Source: an uncultured Eubacteriales bacterium (lineage in GTDB: Bacteria > Bacillota > Clostridia > Oscillospirales > Oscillospiraceae). From it: 38,591 nucleotides of DNA. The stretch is from positions 1 to 38,591 of the forward strand of contig ONOL01000023.1 in the NCBI GenBank assembly GCA_900319465.1, given 5' to 3'. Every line of letters begins with the position of its first letter. Position 1 is the first letter of the stretch. The notes below the pieces were generated by a model, which saw only the letters and a program-made list of their open reading frames with translations, made no database searches and had not been told where the DNA came from. A program made the translations under genes and the position numbers. Positions 1-8,500 of the stretch are shown piece after piece.

Positions 1-474
1 CTTCTTTCATCGTGTATTCGCCCGCGTCCAGCTGACGGAAGCCGCCGATCTTGCTGCTCGCCACCGTCGTGCTGCCGCTCTTGAATTCGCTCTTCTCCGC
101 TGATATCGTTCGAGGTGGGATAGATGATCCTGTACTTCGGATTCCGTCGCCGCGGGAACGATCGTGACGTGCAGGTCTTCGATCTCGGTCACAACCACAA
201 CGCGGATACGCTCTTCGGTCTGCGGCTCAGCCGCGGGCTGCCCGGAACCCCCGTCCGTTTCGGCGGCGGGCTCCTCCTCGGGCTCCGCTGAGACGTCCTC
301 CGCTTCGTCCGTTTCGTCTGCGTCCGGTGCGGCGCTTGCTTGGGAAGCCCCGGCCGCCGCCTCCGTCTGCGCTGCGGGCAGCTCGTCCGCAAAAACGGAC
401 GTCGGCATCAGGCCGACCAGCAGGAACACCGCCAGCAGGAGCGCCGTCAGCTTTTTGATCGTATTATTCTTCAT
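1..474 (-). CDS. Secreted surface protein, N-terminal part, frame disrupted and cut by window edge
   Basis: The gene starts at ATG 474 behind a GGGAGG ribosome site. It begins with a signal peptide: basic MKNNTIKK, a hydrophobic LLLAVFLLVGL stretch, and a likely cut after VFA-DE. An Ala/Glu/Pro/Thr-rich acidic linker follows, to about residue 85. A short strand-like part (RVVVVTEIEDLHVTIVPA) comes next. After about position 150 the original frame turns into an Arg/Ala-rich tail that stops at 7-9. Other frames give protein-like text there: KYRIIYPTSNDI from about 137 down, then SAEKSEFKSGSTTVASSK and GGFRQLDAGEYTMKE running off the window. Two small indels therefore probably interrupt the gene, either as a real pseudogene or as sequencing error near a contig end. 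By signal peptide and linker it resembles the other surface proteins in the window. Its function cannot be named. Confidence 0.6.
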
Positions 475-559
475 TCCGTTTCCTCCCGTCCCGCTTTAAA
501 GTTGGAGAGTACGGCTCTGCTCCAAAGATCCCGGAATCGCTTCCCGCCCTCTCGCATCG

Positions 560-579
560 CCCGGCGAAGGATCGCCGGG
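560..579 (-). other. Hairpin in the 475-774 intergenic region
   Basis: Perfect 8-bp arms (CCCGGCGA and TCGCCGGG) enclose a 4-nt loop. It lies between a TATAAT-like -10 on the minus strand (616-621, with no convincing -35) and the start codon at 474, so it may sit in that gene's leader. Apart from this hairpin, the possible -10 and the terminator at 711-754, I see nothing else in the 300-base gap. Confidence 0.35.
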
Positions 580-710
580 TACAGAAAACCGAGCTGTTAG
601 ATGGGCATATTCTCAATTATATTAGTTTTATTATTACAGCGGAGCCGGAAGAACCAGTAGTTTTATATTAACCAATCATACGAGAACGTGTGTTTTTCAG
701 GGAAACCGGA

Positions 711-754
711 GAAAGCGAGACCGCGCGGCGCATTGGCCGCGCGGTCTCGCTTTC
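711..754 (-). terminator. Hairpin terminator after the SUFU-domain gene
   Basis: Perfect 19-bp arms (711-729 and 736-754) enclose a 6-nt loop. The stem is GC-rich and its outer ends are A/T, with GAAAG pairing with CTTTC. It lies about 20 bases past the stop at 775 of the minus-strand gene. The T-run after the stem is weak. Confidence 0.7.
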
Positions 755-774
755 TGACCTCTGTCTCCTGCCGT

Positions 775-1449
775 TCATTCCCCTGCGGAGAGGTAGGAGC
801 GGGTCCGGCTCATATCTGTCACGAGATCCGGATTCCCGTCCGCCTTCATACGCGCCGCAAGTTCCCGAACCCTTTCGGGATCGGCCTTGATCGCCTGCAG
901 CTCCTCCTCCGTGATCCCCACGAGCTGGAGAAAGGCGGTCCGTCCGTAGACCGACTGCTGCGGCTCGGCTTCGGTATCCTCCACGAAAACCAGCGCCGTG
1001 ATCTTTGAATCCGTCCCGGCGTGCAGGGATTTCCCGCCGCCCGAGACGTAATCCCCGGGCTCGAAATACCAGTTGCTCTGATAGGTATATCTTGCGAGAC
1101 GGGAGAGCATATCCATCGCCCAGAGACAGTCCTCGGCCGTTTTTTCGCGGAGCTTGAAGGTCATCTCATAGCCCCAGCCGTTTTCCTCGCCGCCGAAGGC
1201 CTCCTCGTCTCCGTACAGCACGGTCATTCCGTAGGTCACGATATGCTGGTAGCCCTTTGGGGACTCATAGACGGAGTAGCCGTCCAGATAACAATCCCCG
1301 CCGAGCAGTGCACGGGCCTGCAGCTCCGTTCCGAAGTGCTTCGGGCTCTGTCCGGGGTAGAGCTTTTCGAAGGCGTCGTCGACAGCCTGCCAGCCCGGCG
1401 CGTATTCCACGTCCTCCTTCAGACGTTGGAGAAATTCTTCTTTCGTCAT
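775..1449 (-). CDS. Suppressor of fused (SUFU) domain protein
   Basis: This is a 224-aa soluble protein with no signal peptide. The C-terminal half carries the bacterial SUFU-like pattern: WYFEPGDYVSGGGKSLHAG, then DSKITALVFVEDTE and a late TAFLQLVGITEEEL helix. Bacterial members often act as immunity proteins beside polymorphic toxins or occur alone; no toxin gene is visible here. ATG 1449 was preferred to the overlapping GTG at 1452 because the GGAGG site lies 7 bases before the ATG and only 4 before the GTG. The gene has its own promoter (1525-1552) and terminator (711-754), so it looks monocistronic. The family call is firm. The biological role is unknown; immunity or stress-related housekeeping are both possible. 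Confidence 0.8.
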   Translation of the reverse strand: MTKEEFLQRLKEDVEYAPGWQAVDDAFEKLYPGQSPKHFGTELQARALLGGDCYLDGYSVYESPKGYQHIVTYGMTVLYGDEEAFGGEENGWGYEMTFKLREKTAEDCLWAMDMLSRLARYTYQSNWYFEPGDYVSGGGKSLHAGTDSKITALVFVEDTEAEPQQSVYGRTAFLQLVGITEEELQAIKADPERVRELAARMKADGNPDLVTDMSRTRSYLSAGE

Positions 1450-1524
1450 CACATGTCCTCCCTGTCCTGCCCGCGCTGCTCTTCAGAGCGCGTCCCAAAC
1501 GCAGCCTCTTTCCTTCCTGTCTCT

Positions 1525-1552
1525 ATTTTATCACCGAATTGCGGAGAAGCAA
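1525..1552 (-). promoter_or_regulatory. Probable sigma-A promoter of the SUFU-domain gene
   Basis: On the minus strand a TTGCTT -35 (1547-1552) is separated by 16 bases from a TAAAAT -10 (1525-1530). It points at the start codon at 1449. Confidence 0.55.
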
Positions 1553-1656
1553 GGCTTTTCGCGAGCCGACACGGATCCGCCGGGCGCTCGCCTCCCGTTT
1601 CCCGCATTTGCGTTTCCCGGCCGACAAATATTCCCATAATACCAGGTTTTTCTCCC

Positions 1657-1685
1657 TTGACAAAACGCTTCCTTTTTTGTATATT
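1657..1685 (+). promoter_or_regulatory. Near-consensus sigma-A promoter of the InlB-repeat surface protein
   Basis: TTGACA (1657-1662) is followed after 17 bases by TATATT (1680-1685). The predicted leader to the TTG start at 1799 is about 105 bases. I found no known riboswitch motif in that leader. The rest of the 1450-1798 gap shows only the divergent promoter at 1525-1552. Confidence 0.8.
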
Positions 1686-1798
1686 ACAGCACGAACGGAT
1701 AGCAACCAGGATGATATTCCGGCTATTTGTTCAATATTTTGAAGTGTTTTGACTTTTTTCCGCCTGTTTTGGCAAGTTTTGTAAGGAGATGCATTCGA

Positions 1799-4700
1799 TT
1801 GGCAAACAGCAAGCACACACGGCGCTTCCTTTCCCTTCTGCTGCTTGTCTGCATGGCGCTCGCGCTGCTGCAGACCGGTGCCGCCATGGCCGAAGGCATG
1901 CCGGACGAGCCCCCCTCCGGGGAGAGTACGGCCGCTCCCGCTTCGGAGGAGCCGGAAGAATCCGCCGTCCCCGTGCCGGAGGCTGCCGGGGCGGCGGCAG
2001 CCGCTTCGGACGGGGCTTCTGGCGGACAGGCTGCCGAGGGATTTGACGGAACCGAAGGAGCTCCCGAGCAGGAGGAGCAGCCCGAGGAGCTTCCGGAACG
2101 CAGCGATCACGGTCCCTACCGCTTCGAGGCGGCGTCTGCCTCGGGCGTCAGCATCTATGCGGAGGCGCCCTCGGACGCCTTTGTCGGAAACGTGACCATG
2201 ACGGTCCGCGACGTCCGTCTGGACAGCCGCACGGAGGCCCAGGTCCTCAACACGGTGGACGGCCGCCGCGTGCTGGCGGCGGTGGACATCACCTTCCGGG
2301 ACGAAGCCGGCTCGCAGGTCGAGCCGCTCTGCGACGTCACCTTCACGCTGCGCTCCGAAGCGCTGCTTCTGGCGGACGAGCTGGAGGTCGTGCACGTCGA
2401 CACGCTTGAAGACGGCGCAGTGGACCCCGGCAGCGCCCCGCAGAAGCTCGCCTCCAGCAGCACGGCTGATGACGCCGTGCTTGTGCAGACCGACAGCTTT
2501 TCGATTTTTGCCGTAGTTGACGCGGACAGCGAGGACCTCCCCGCCGTGCTCACGGTCACCTTTGTGGACGGAGAAGGCAGGGAAATCTCGGTCCAGGCGG
2601 TCAAGGAGGGTGAAACCCTGTATGAGCCCGAGGTTCCCCGGGAGCTGGCCAACCGCCGCTTTGTCGGCTGGTATGCCGAGGGGAGCGAAGACCCGTACCG
2701 GGATTTCGGCGCAGTCGGCCCGGTTGCGGAGAACACCTCCCTGCGGCTGACGGCCCGTTACAGCGACGCCACCGCCAACATCATCTACCACGACACGCAG
2801 GGCAACGTGGTACAGACGGACGCCGTACCGGTGAACACCCGCGCTTCCGTCCTGCCCGAGAGCCCCATGATCGCCACCGATTCCCTCACGCTCTGCCACT
2901 ACGGCTGGGCGACAAGCCCCGGCGGAAAGACGGACGTGTCCGGTTCCCTGCCCGTCGGGACGAAGGATATTGACCTTTACCCCATCGTTCTGGAGGGCTG
3001 CTGGGTCAACTTCGACAGCGACGGCGGCACGGCGGTCAAGAGCCGCTTCATTCCCGCGACAGCCGCAGGCGACGAGAGAAAAGTGAAGCAGCCTGCCGAC
3101 CCCTACCGGGAGGGCTACCGCTTCGACGGCTGGTATAACAGCAGCGATCGCACCGATCCCTACGACTTTGACGTGCCGGTCAGCGCCCCGCATACGATCT
3201 ACGCCCGCTGGACGCCGAAGGACAACACGCAGTACAAGGTCCTGTACTGGATCGAGTACCAGTCGGATATCAAAAACGATCTCTGGGACTACAAGCTGCT
3301 CGCCCGTATCGTAAAAGAGAGCACCACCGGCGCGGAGGCGGTGTACGATCCGGATCTGATCTTCAATCACCCCTACCAGCACAAGGAATACGGCTACGTG
3401 CTGAACACGGAGAAGAGCGAGACGAAGACGGTCGCCCCCGACGGCAGCACCGTGGTCAACGTCTACTATGACTGCCAGAAGCGCAGCCTCTCCTTCATCT
3501 TCCCGGACAGGGACGGGCAGCAGGTGACGGTCAGCGCCAGTGATATCAAATTCTCCGCGGATATGGGCTTCTTCTGGGACATGGTTGCCGAGCATAACGA
3601 TCTTGACTATCTGCTGGACGGCCACCACGAGTTTCTTCTCAGTCCGCATGCGATCTCGATCGATACGAAGAGCGATCTGACAAAGCTGAGCACCTGGGAA
3701 GACGAAGTCGGGTACTGGCGCTACGCCAATTATAATCTGGCGGACCGCACATTTTACGAAACGCTGGAAGGCGTGGCGCCCGAAGGCAAAGAAGTCGTAC
3801 GCAACACCTCCTACCGCATGACGGGCGATACGACGGATGACCGCACCTATTACGAGGTGTCGCGAAGCTATGTGTACGGCGGATGGAACAAGGGCGTCGT
3901 CCCCGGAACCCCGACAGGCTTCCGCTGCTATTTCAAAGGCTCGGACGGCAACTACGGCTGGTCCGCCAGCAACCTCAGAACGATCTGGTATCACCGCGGA
4001 AACGGCTACGGGCTGAACGACTCCCGCGATCCGGAGATGCGCTACGAATACAACGAGGATCCGGACGGCTTTATGGATATTTACTTTATCCGCCAGAAAT
4101 ATGAGCTGAACTTCCACGAAAACGGCGGGGCGGATCTGGAGAACCAGGAAGTCTACTACCAGAAAAACATCTCCGTCTTTGACCCGGCCGTGACGGACCC
4201 CGCGCACTACACGCCCGGCGTCTCAATGCGCACGAACCCGGACGGCCAGCTGCTGACCTTTGCCGGATGGTATACGGACGTCATGCTGTCCGAGCCCTTT
4301 GATGGCTTCGACCAGACCATGCCCGCCCTGAACATCGACCTCTACGCCAAGTGGGCGCCCATCACCTATACCGTGAGCTTCGACACCAACGGCGGCTCTG
4401 AGATCCCGCCCATCACAGGTGTGGAATACAGCCAGCGCGTGATCAAGCCGGCGGACCCGACCCGCGAGCACTTCACCTTCCTCGGCTGGACCCTGAACGG
4501 GGAAATCTTCAGCTTTGAATCCGGCATCACGGAGGACATCACGCTGGTGGCGCAGTGGAAGAGCGTCAACGTCTATCCCGTGATCTACGACCTGAACGGC
4601 GGCAGCGGGACGGTGCCGAAAGACGGAAAGACCTACTACGCCGACGCGAAGGTGATCGCGCTGCCCCCGGCCGACGACGTGACCGGGCCGGGCGGTAAGG

Positions 4701-5242
4701 TCTTTCTCGGCTGGCTCGCGGATTCGGACGGGAAGCTCTACTACCCCAACGGAAGCGTATCCATGCCCACAGCGCCGCTGACGCTGACGGCGCAGTGGGG
4801 CGAGCTTCCCCTCACCACCTCCTTCCTGTACGATTTCAACTACGGCAGCTACGGCATTACGTCCACCCATACGAGCGCAGCGCAGCACGCGATCGACGGT
4901 CTGCAAAACAACACCGAGATCACGGCGGCCGACTTTTCCGACTTCGGCGAGGCGCCCGACGGCTATACCTTCCTCGGCTGGAACACCAGCGCGGACGGCA
5001 AGGGCCGGATGATCCGCCCCGGCGACCGCCTGTGGCTGGACCGGGAGGAGCCGCTCCCCAACCGGGTGTTCGCAATCTGGGAAAAGACGGCGGCGCCCAC
5101 CCCAACGCCCGCTCCGGGACGCAGCCCGCGGACGGGAGACACAGATCGGCCGCAGCTGTTTCTGGGACTGATGCTGCTCTCCGCTTCCGCCGGCCTGTGG
5201 ATATACGCGAAGGCGCGGAGAAAAGGCGCGCAGGCGCGCTGA
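1799..5242 (+). CDS. Cell-wall surface protein with InlB-type (Listeria-Bacteroides) repeats and SPRTG sorting signal
   Basis: A 1147-aa secreted protein. I chose the TTG start at 1799 because TAAGGAG (1782-1788) precedes it by 10 bases. The residues after it form a signal peptide (RRFLSLLLLVCMALALL, cut near AMA-EG). A Pro/Glu/Ala linker runs to about residue 110. A beta-rich region to about 240 ends in DSFSIFAVV, common in clostridial adhesins. At least six InlB B-type repeats then follow, recognised by FxGWY/FLGW and AKW/AQW signatures (for example YRFDGWYNSS, FTFLGWTLNG, LTAQW). A Thr/Pro stretch precedes SPRTGD, a hydrophobic span (LFLGLMLLSASAGLWIY) and a basic tail. SPxTG is a variant of LPxTG; in Clostridioides difficile, SrtB recognises S/NPxTG. 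A role as a covalently anchored adhesin is inferred. It is monocistronic, with promoter 1657-1685 and terminator 5286-5319. Confidence 0.85.
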   Translation: MANSKHTRRFLSLLLLVCMALALLQTGAAMAEGMPDEPPSGESTAAPASEEPEESAVPVPEAAGAAAAASDGASGGQAAEGFDGTEGAPEQEEQPEELPERSDHGPYRFEAASASGVSIYAEAPSDAFVGNVTMTVRDVRLDSRTEAQVLNTVDGRRVLAAVDITFRDEAGSQVEPLCDVTFTLRSEALLLADELEVVHVDTLEDGAVDPGSAPQKLASSSTADDAVLVQTDSFSIFAVVDADSEDLPAVLTVTFVDGEGREISVQAVKEGETLYEPEVPRELANRRFVGWYAEGSEDPYRDFGAVGPVAENTSLRLTARYSDATANIIYHDTQGNVVQTDAVPVNTRASVLPESPMIATDSLTLCHYGWATSPGGKTDVSGSLPVGTKDIDLYPIVLEGCWVNFDSDGGTAVKSRFIPATAAGDERKVKQPADPYREGYRFDGWYNSSDRTDPYDFDVPVSAPHTIYARWTPKDNTQYKVLYWIEYQSDIKNDLWDYKLLARIVKESTTGAEAVYDPDLIFNHPYQHKEYGYVLNTEKSETKTVAPDGSTVVNVYYDCQKRSLSFIFPDRDGQQVTVSASDIKFSADMGFFWDMVAEHNDLDYLLDGHHEFLLSPHAISIDTKSDLTKLSTWEDEVGYWRYANYNLADRTFYETLEGVAPEGKEVVRNTSYRMTGDTTDDRTYYEVSRSYVYGGWNKGVVPGTPTGFRCYFKGSDGNYGWSASNLRTIWYHRGNGYGLNDSRDPEMRYEYNEDPDGFMDIYFIRQKYELNFHENGGADLENQEVYYQKNISVFDPAVTDPAHYTPGVSMRTNPDGQLLTFAGWYTDVMLSEPFDGFDQTMPALNIDLYAKWAPITYTVSFDTNGGSEIPPITGVEYSQRVIKPADPTREHFTFLGWTLNGEIFSFESGITEDITLVAQWKSVNVYPVIYDLNGGSGTVPKDGKTYYADAKVIALPPADDVTGPGGKVFLGWLADSDGKLYYPNGSVSMPTAPLTLTAQWGELPLTTSFLYDFNYGSYGITSTHTSAAQHAIDGLQNNTEITAADFSDFGEAPDGYTFLGWNTSADGKGRMIRPGDRLWLDREEPLPNRVFAIWEKTAAPTPTPAPGRSPRTGDTDRPQLFLGLMLLSASAGLWIYAKARRKGAQAR

Positions 5243-5285
5243 CGCGCCAGACAGGATCGCAGTCCCTCCTCTCATCCCAACATAC

Positions 5286-5319
5286 AAGAAGCCGCCGGGC
5301 GCTGGATCGGCGGCTTCTT
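5286..5319 (+). terminator. Terminator of the InlB-repeat surface protein
   Basis: 11-bp arms (AAGAAGCCGCC at 5286-5296 and its complement at 5309-5319) lie 43 bases past the stop codon. The tail after the stem is only mildly T-rich. Confidence 0.6.
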
Positions 5320-5418
5320 CGCGCCTCGGCCGTGGTCGGCCGGGGCGTGTTTTCCCTTTTCTGCGCCGGGATTGTCCTGTTGTTGGTTATTTTTCCTGAT
5401 TTTGAAGACGCATCAGGA

Positions 5419-5447
5419 TTGACAAGCGCACTTTTCGAGCATATAAT
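5419..5447 (+). promoter_or_regulatory. Perfect-consensus sigma-A promoter of the fibro-slime surface protein
   Basis: TTGACA (5419-5424), a 17-base spacer and TATAAT (5442-5447) are an exact match to the consensus. The leader to ATG 5524 is about 70 bases and contains a GAGG ribosome site. No inverted repeats flank the promoter, so nothing here suggests phase inversion. Confidence 0.9.
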
Positions 5448-5523
5448 TATGCTGATAGAGTATTCAAACTGCTGATTCTGCGCTTTCCCGGCCGAAATAC
5501 ATAAAAAAACGAGGCTCTTGAAC

Positions 5524-8500
5524 ATGAGAAGTAACAAGAGAAAAATCCAGTTTCTGCTGGCAGTCATCCTTTTGGTGGCCATGACTGTTTCCCTGCTGCC
5601 CTACTCTGCTCTTGCGGCGGGCGATCCCCCACCGGACGCTGCAGCGTACACAGACCGGGAAAATGAGTCCAACGGCGAATCCGGCGGCGGGACCGGCGGC
5701 GAGACCGGCGGCGAGACCGGCGGGGAAACCGGCGGCGGGACCGGCGGGGAAACCGGCGGCGAGACCGGCGGCGAAACCGGTGGGGAAGCCGGCGGGGAAA
5801 CCGGCGGCGGGACCGGCGGGGAAACCGGCGGCGAGACCGGCGGCGAAACCGGCGGCGAGACCGGCGGCGAAACCGGCGGCGAGACCGGCGGCGAGACCGG
5901 CGGGGAAACCGGCGGCGAGACCGGCGGCGAAACCGGCGGCGAGACCGGCGGGGAAACCGGCGGCGAAACCGACGGCCAGGACACCGCCACGCCTGAAGAC
6001 GCCAAGATCCAAGTCATGGACGCGGACGGTCTCTCCGTCAGCGACGAGGCCCTTCTCGCGGAATCGGCTGAATCTCCGGATCCTCCATATAAAATCTACT
6101 TCGCCGTTCCCGCGTCCTGGGAAGGAAAGTACGACACCGTTTCCATCAACGCCCATCGGAGCAGCGACCATACCGATGACTGGACGTTTAAACAAATGAC
6201 CTACACCGGCCAGCTCTGCGCCGGGCAAAGAGTTTACTCGGTTGACATCTCAAGCATGGACGACTGCCAGTGGAAAGGCTTCCATACCCTCCAGTTCCAG
6301 TTCCGCAAGAACGGTACGTATCAGGGCAAGGTCGAGCCTTTTAAAGAACAATGGGTCACTTCTTCTGTTTTTGCAAATCAACTCTACTTCGGTCAGACCG
6401 GCTCGTGGGTGGACGCGGGCGCGGATCTTGAGAATCTTTCCTCCTTCAACGCCTTCAGCGTGTACTATGACGCAAGGCTCTCCATGCTGCAGGTTTACAA
6501 GAATGAAATCAACAACGATACCGGTGCTTTCCCCTCAACGGAGCAGGCAGAGTCCCTCAGCATCCCCAAGTGGAACACCCCGTATATGTTTTTTTACGCG
6601 GTCGGCAGCGGCAAGCCCAATCTCTGCGGCGTCATGGAGCCCGTCTCATCCGGCAGCTATGTCTACAAGGCCTCCCTCCCCAGCGGTTATTCGCAGATTG
6701 TCTTCTCTTCCTTTGCGCTGAACTCCCTCAACGAGAAATTTGACTCGGCCAACGGGGATCACGGCGCACGTACGGATGCGCTGTCCATCGACGCAAGCTA
6801 CGAGGGCAAGTGCTTCTACGGGGACTCCCACGATCCGGTGATCTACACCAGCAACCGCCGCGGCGGGTACTGGGATACGCTCTCTGTGCTCCGCTGCGCG
6901 GGATATCCCGGCGGCGTCGGCAGCGGCACACGTCCCCTGACCACCGATATCTATTACGTAAACACCACGGTCTACGATTACTTCTCCGATTACGAGCTGA
7001 ACGGCAACAACCGCTCCCGTTATCCCAGTTCTGTTTCCAGTCCCAGGCACCAGTACTGGGTCAGCTTCCGCCATTTCGATCAGGCGCTCAGCGACAGATA
7101 CGAGAGCAGCGAGGAGTCCATTCCCCTGTACGTTGGCCATTTCCAGCCGAAATACTCCAACTGGGGCTACCCGTACCAGGACGTGGCCGGCATACTCGGC
7201 CTGTACGGCTTTGACAGCGGCGCTCAGGCGGGCTTCATGTCTTCGAACAACTCGACGCTGGACGCCAACGGAAACGGCGAATACTACAACAGCGCAGCAC
7301 AGGGCCTGGTCAGCAGCACGCTTGGCAGCGGAAATACGGTCCTGACCGGGAGCGGCAACATTCTTCCCTTTTTTGACAGCGGCTTTTTGGGCGGGTCCAA
7401 CAGCAAGAACACCGTGCTCGGCACCGTGTATGAGAACGCCGCCTTCCCCTTCACCAAGCAAATCATCGACGGCGTGGAATACTGGTCTTTTGACAGTGCG
7501 GACAGCTCCCTTGCGCTGAAGTACGATTCCGGAGAAAGCAGATACTTCTTCCAGAACATGGGCCTGCAGGACTGGTCCCACAACACCGAGTCCGGGGGCA
7601 CCTGGAGCGAGGGCTACGGCTTCTTCCCCTTCAACGCGGTCATCGGCAGCAGCGCCAATGCCTCCAAGTACAATTTCGGCTTCGGCCTCAAGATGGACAT
7701 CAAGTTCTTCCTGCCCGAGGACGGCAAGATCAACGGCCACGATATCAAGCTCAACTTCTCCGGCGACGACGACCTGTGGATCTTCATCGACGGAAAGCTG
7801 ATCCTGGATGTGGGCGGCAGCCACTCTTCCGTCAGCGGCTCGATCAATTTTGCCGAGAAAACGGCAACGGTCTCCAGCACCAAGGCGAGCCAGGGCGGAA
7901 GCACCCCCTCCGGCTTTACGATCTCCGGCGGCCCGTATACCGAGCACACCATGACGATCTTCTACATGGAGCGCGGCATGTGGCAGTCGAACCTCAAGCT
8001 CAGCTTCAACTTCGTGGATGAGAGCCAGCTCAACGTCAACAAGACGCTGGACACCTCCGACGTGAACGCCGATCTGTTCCCGGAGACCCTGTTCACGTCC
8101 CATCCCTTCCGCTTCAACATCAAGAACCTGGTGACGCACTACGGAACCGTCTCGCAGGAGGCCGGGGCCTATATGCCGCAGTATGACATCCCCGACTACG
8201 GCTCCGCGAGCTCCGGCACTCTGCAGAATGCCGCCGGCGCGAAGTACAGCCTCTCCGGCGGAACCGCCTCGTCCGGCGCAGTCGATACGAGCGGAATCTT
8301 CAGTCTCCTCCCCGGGGAGACCGCCACCTTCGACAACCAGTTCCGCCGCGGCAGCTACATTGCGCTGAACGAAACGCTCAGCACGGAGGAGGCCGCCCTG
8401 TTTGAGACGAAGTGGACCATGCAGGGCGCCGACGGGAACAACGTCACTTCCTTCGGCACCGGCACTTCCGTGATCAACGCGTCTGCGCCGAGCATGGTCG

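Noticed and set aside
1690-1798. A c-di-GMP or other riboswitch in the leaders of the surface-protein genes
   Set aside because: The leaders at 1690-1798, 5450-5523 and 38103-38205 lack the conserved core sequences and are too short or unstructured.
1789-2046. ATG at 1789 directly at the ribosome site
   Set aside because: It overlaps the ribosome site and opens a different frame that stops after 85 codons without protein-like content; the TTG at 1799 gives a signal peptide.
1523-4207. An 894-codon minus-strand frame opposite the InlB-repeat protein, and similar long frames opposite pheT (18253-21015) and cstA (22198-23907)
   Set aside because: No ribosome sites, no family motifs, and compositional bias typical of antisense shadows; the opposing genes are certain.
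5601-6199. Pro-rich (PPVSPPVS) and Ala/Lys-rich frames over the GGET repeats
   Set aside because: They follow automatically from a 12-bp repeat; only the GGET frame joins a signal peptide and domains.
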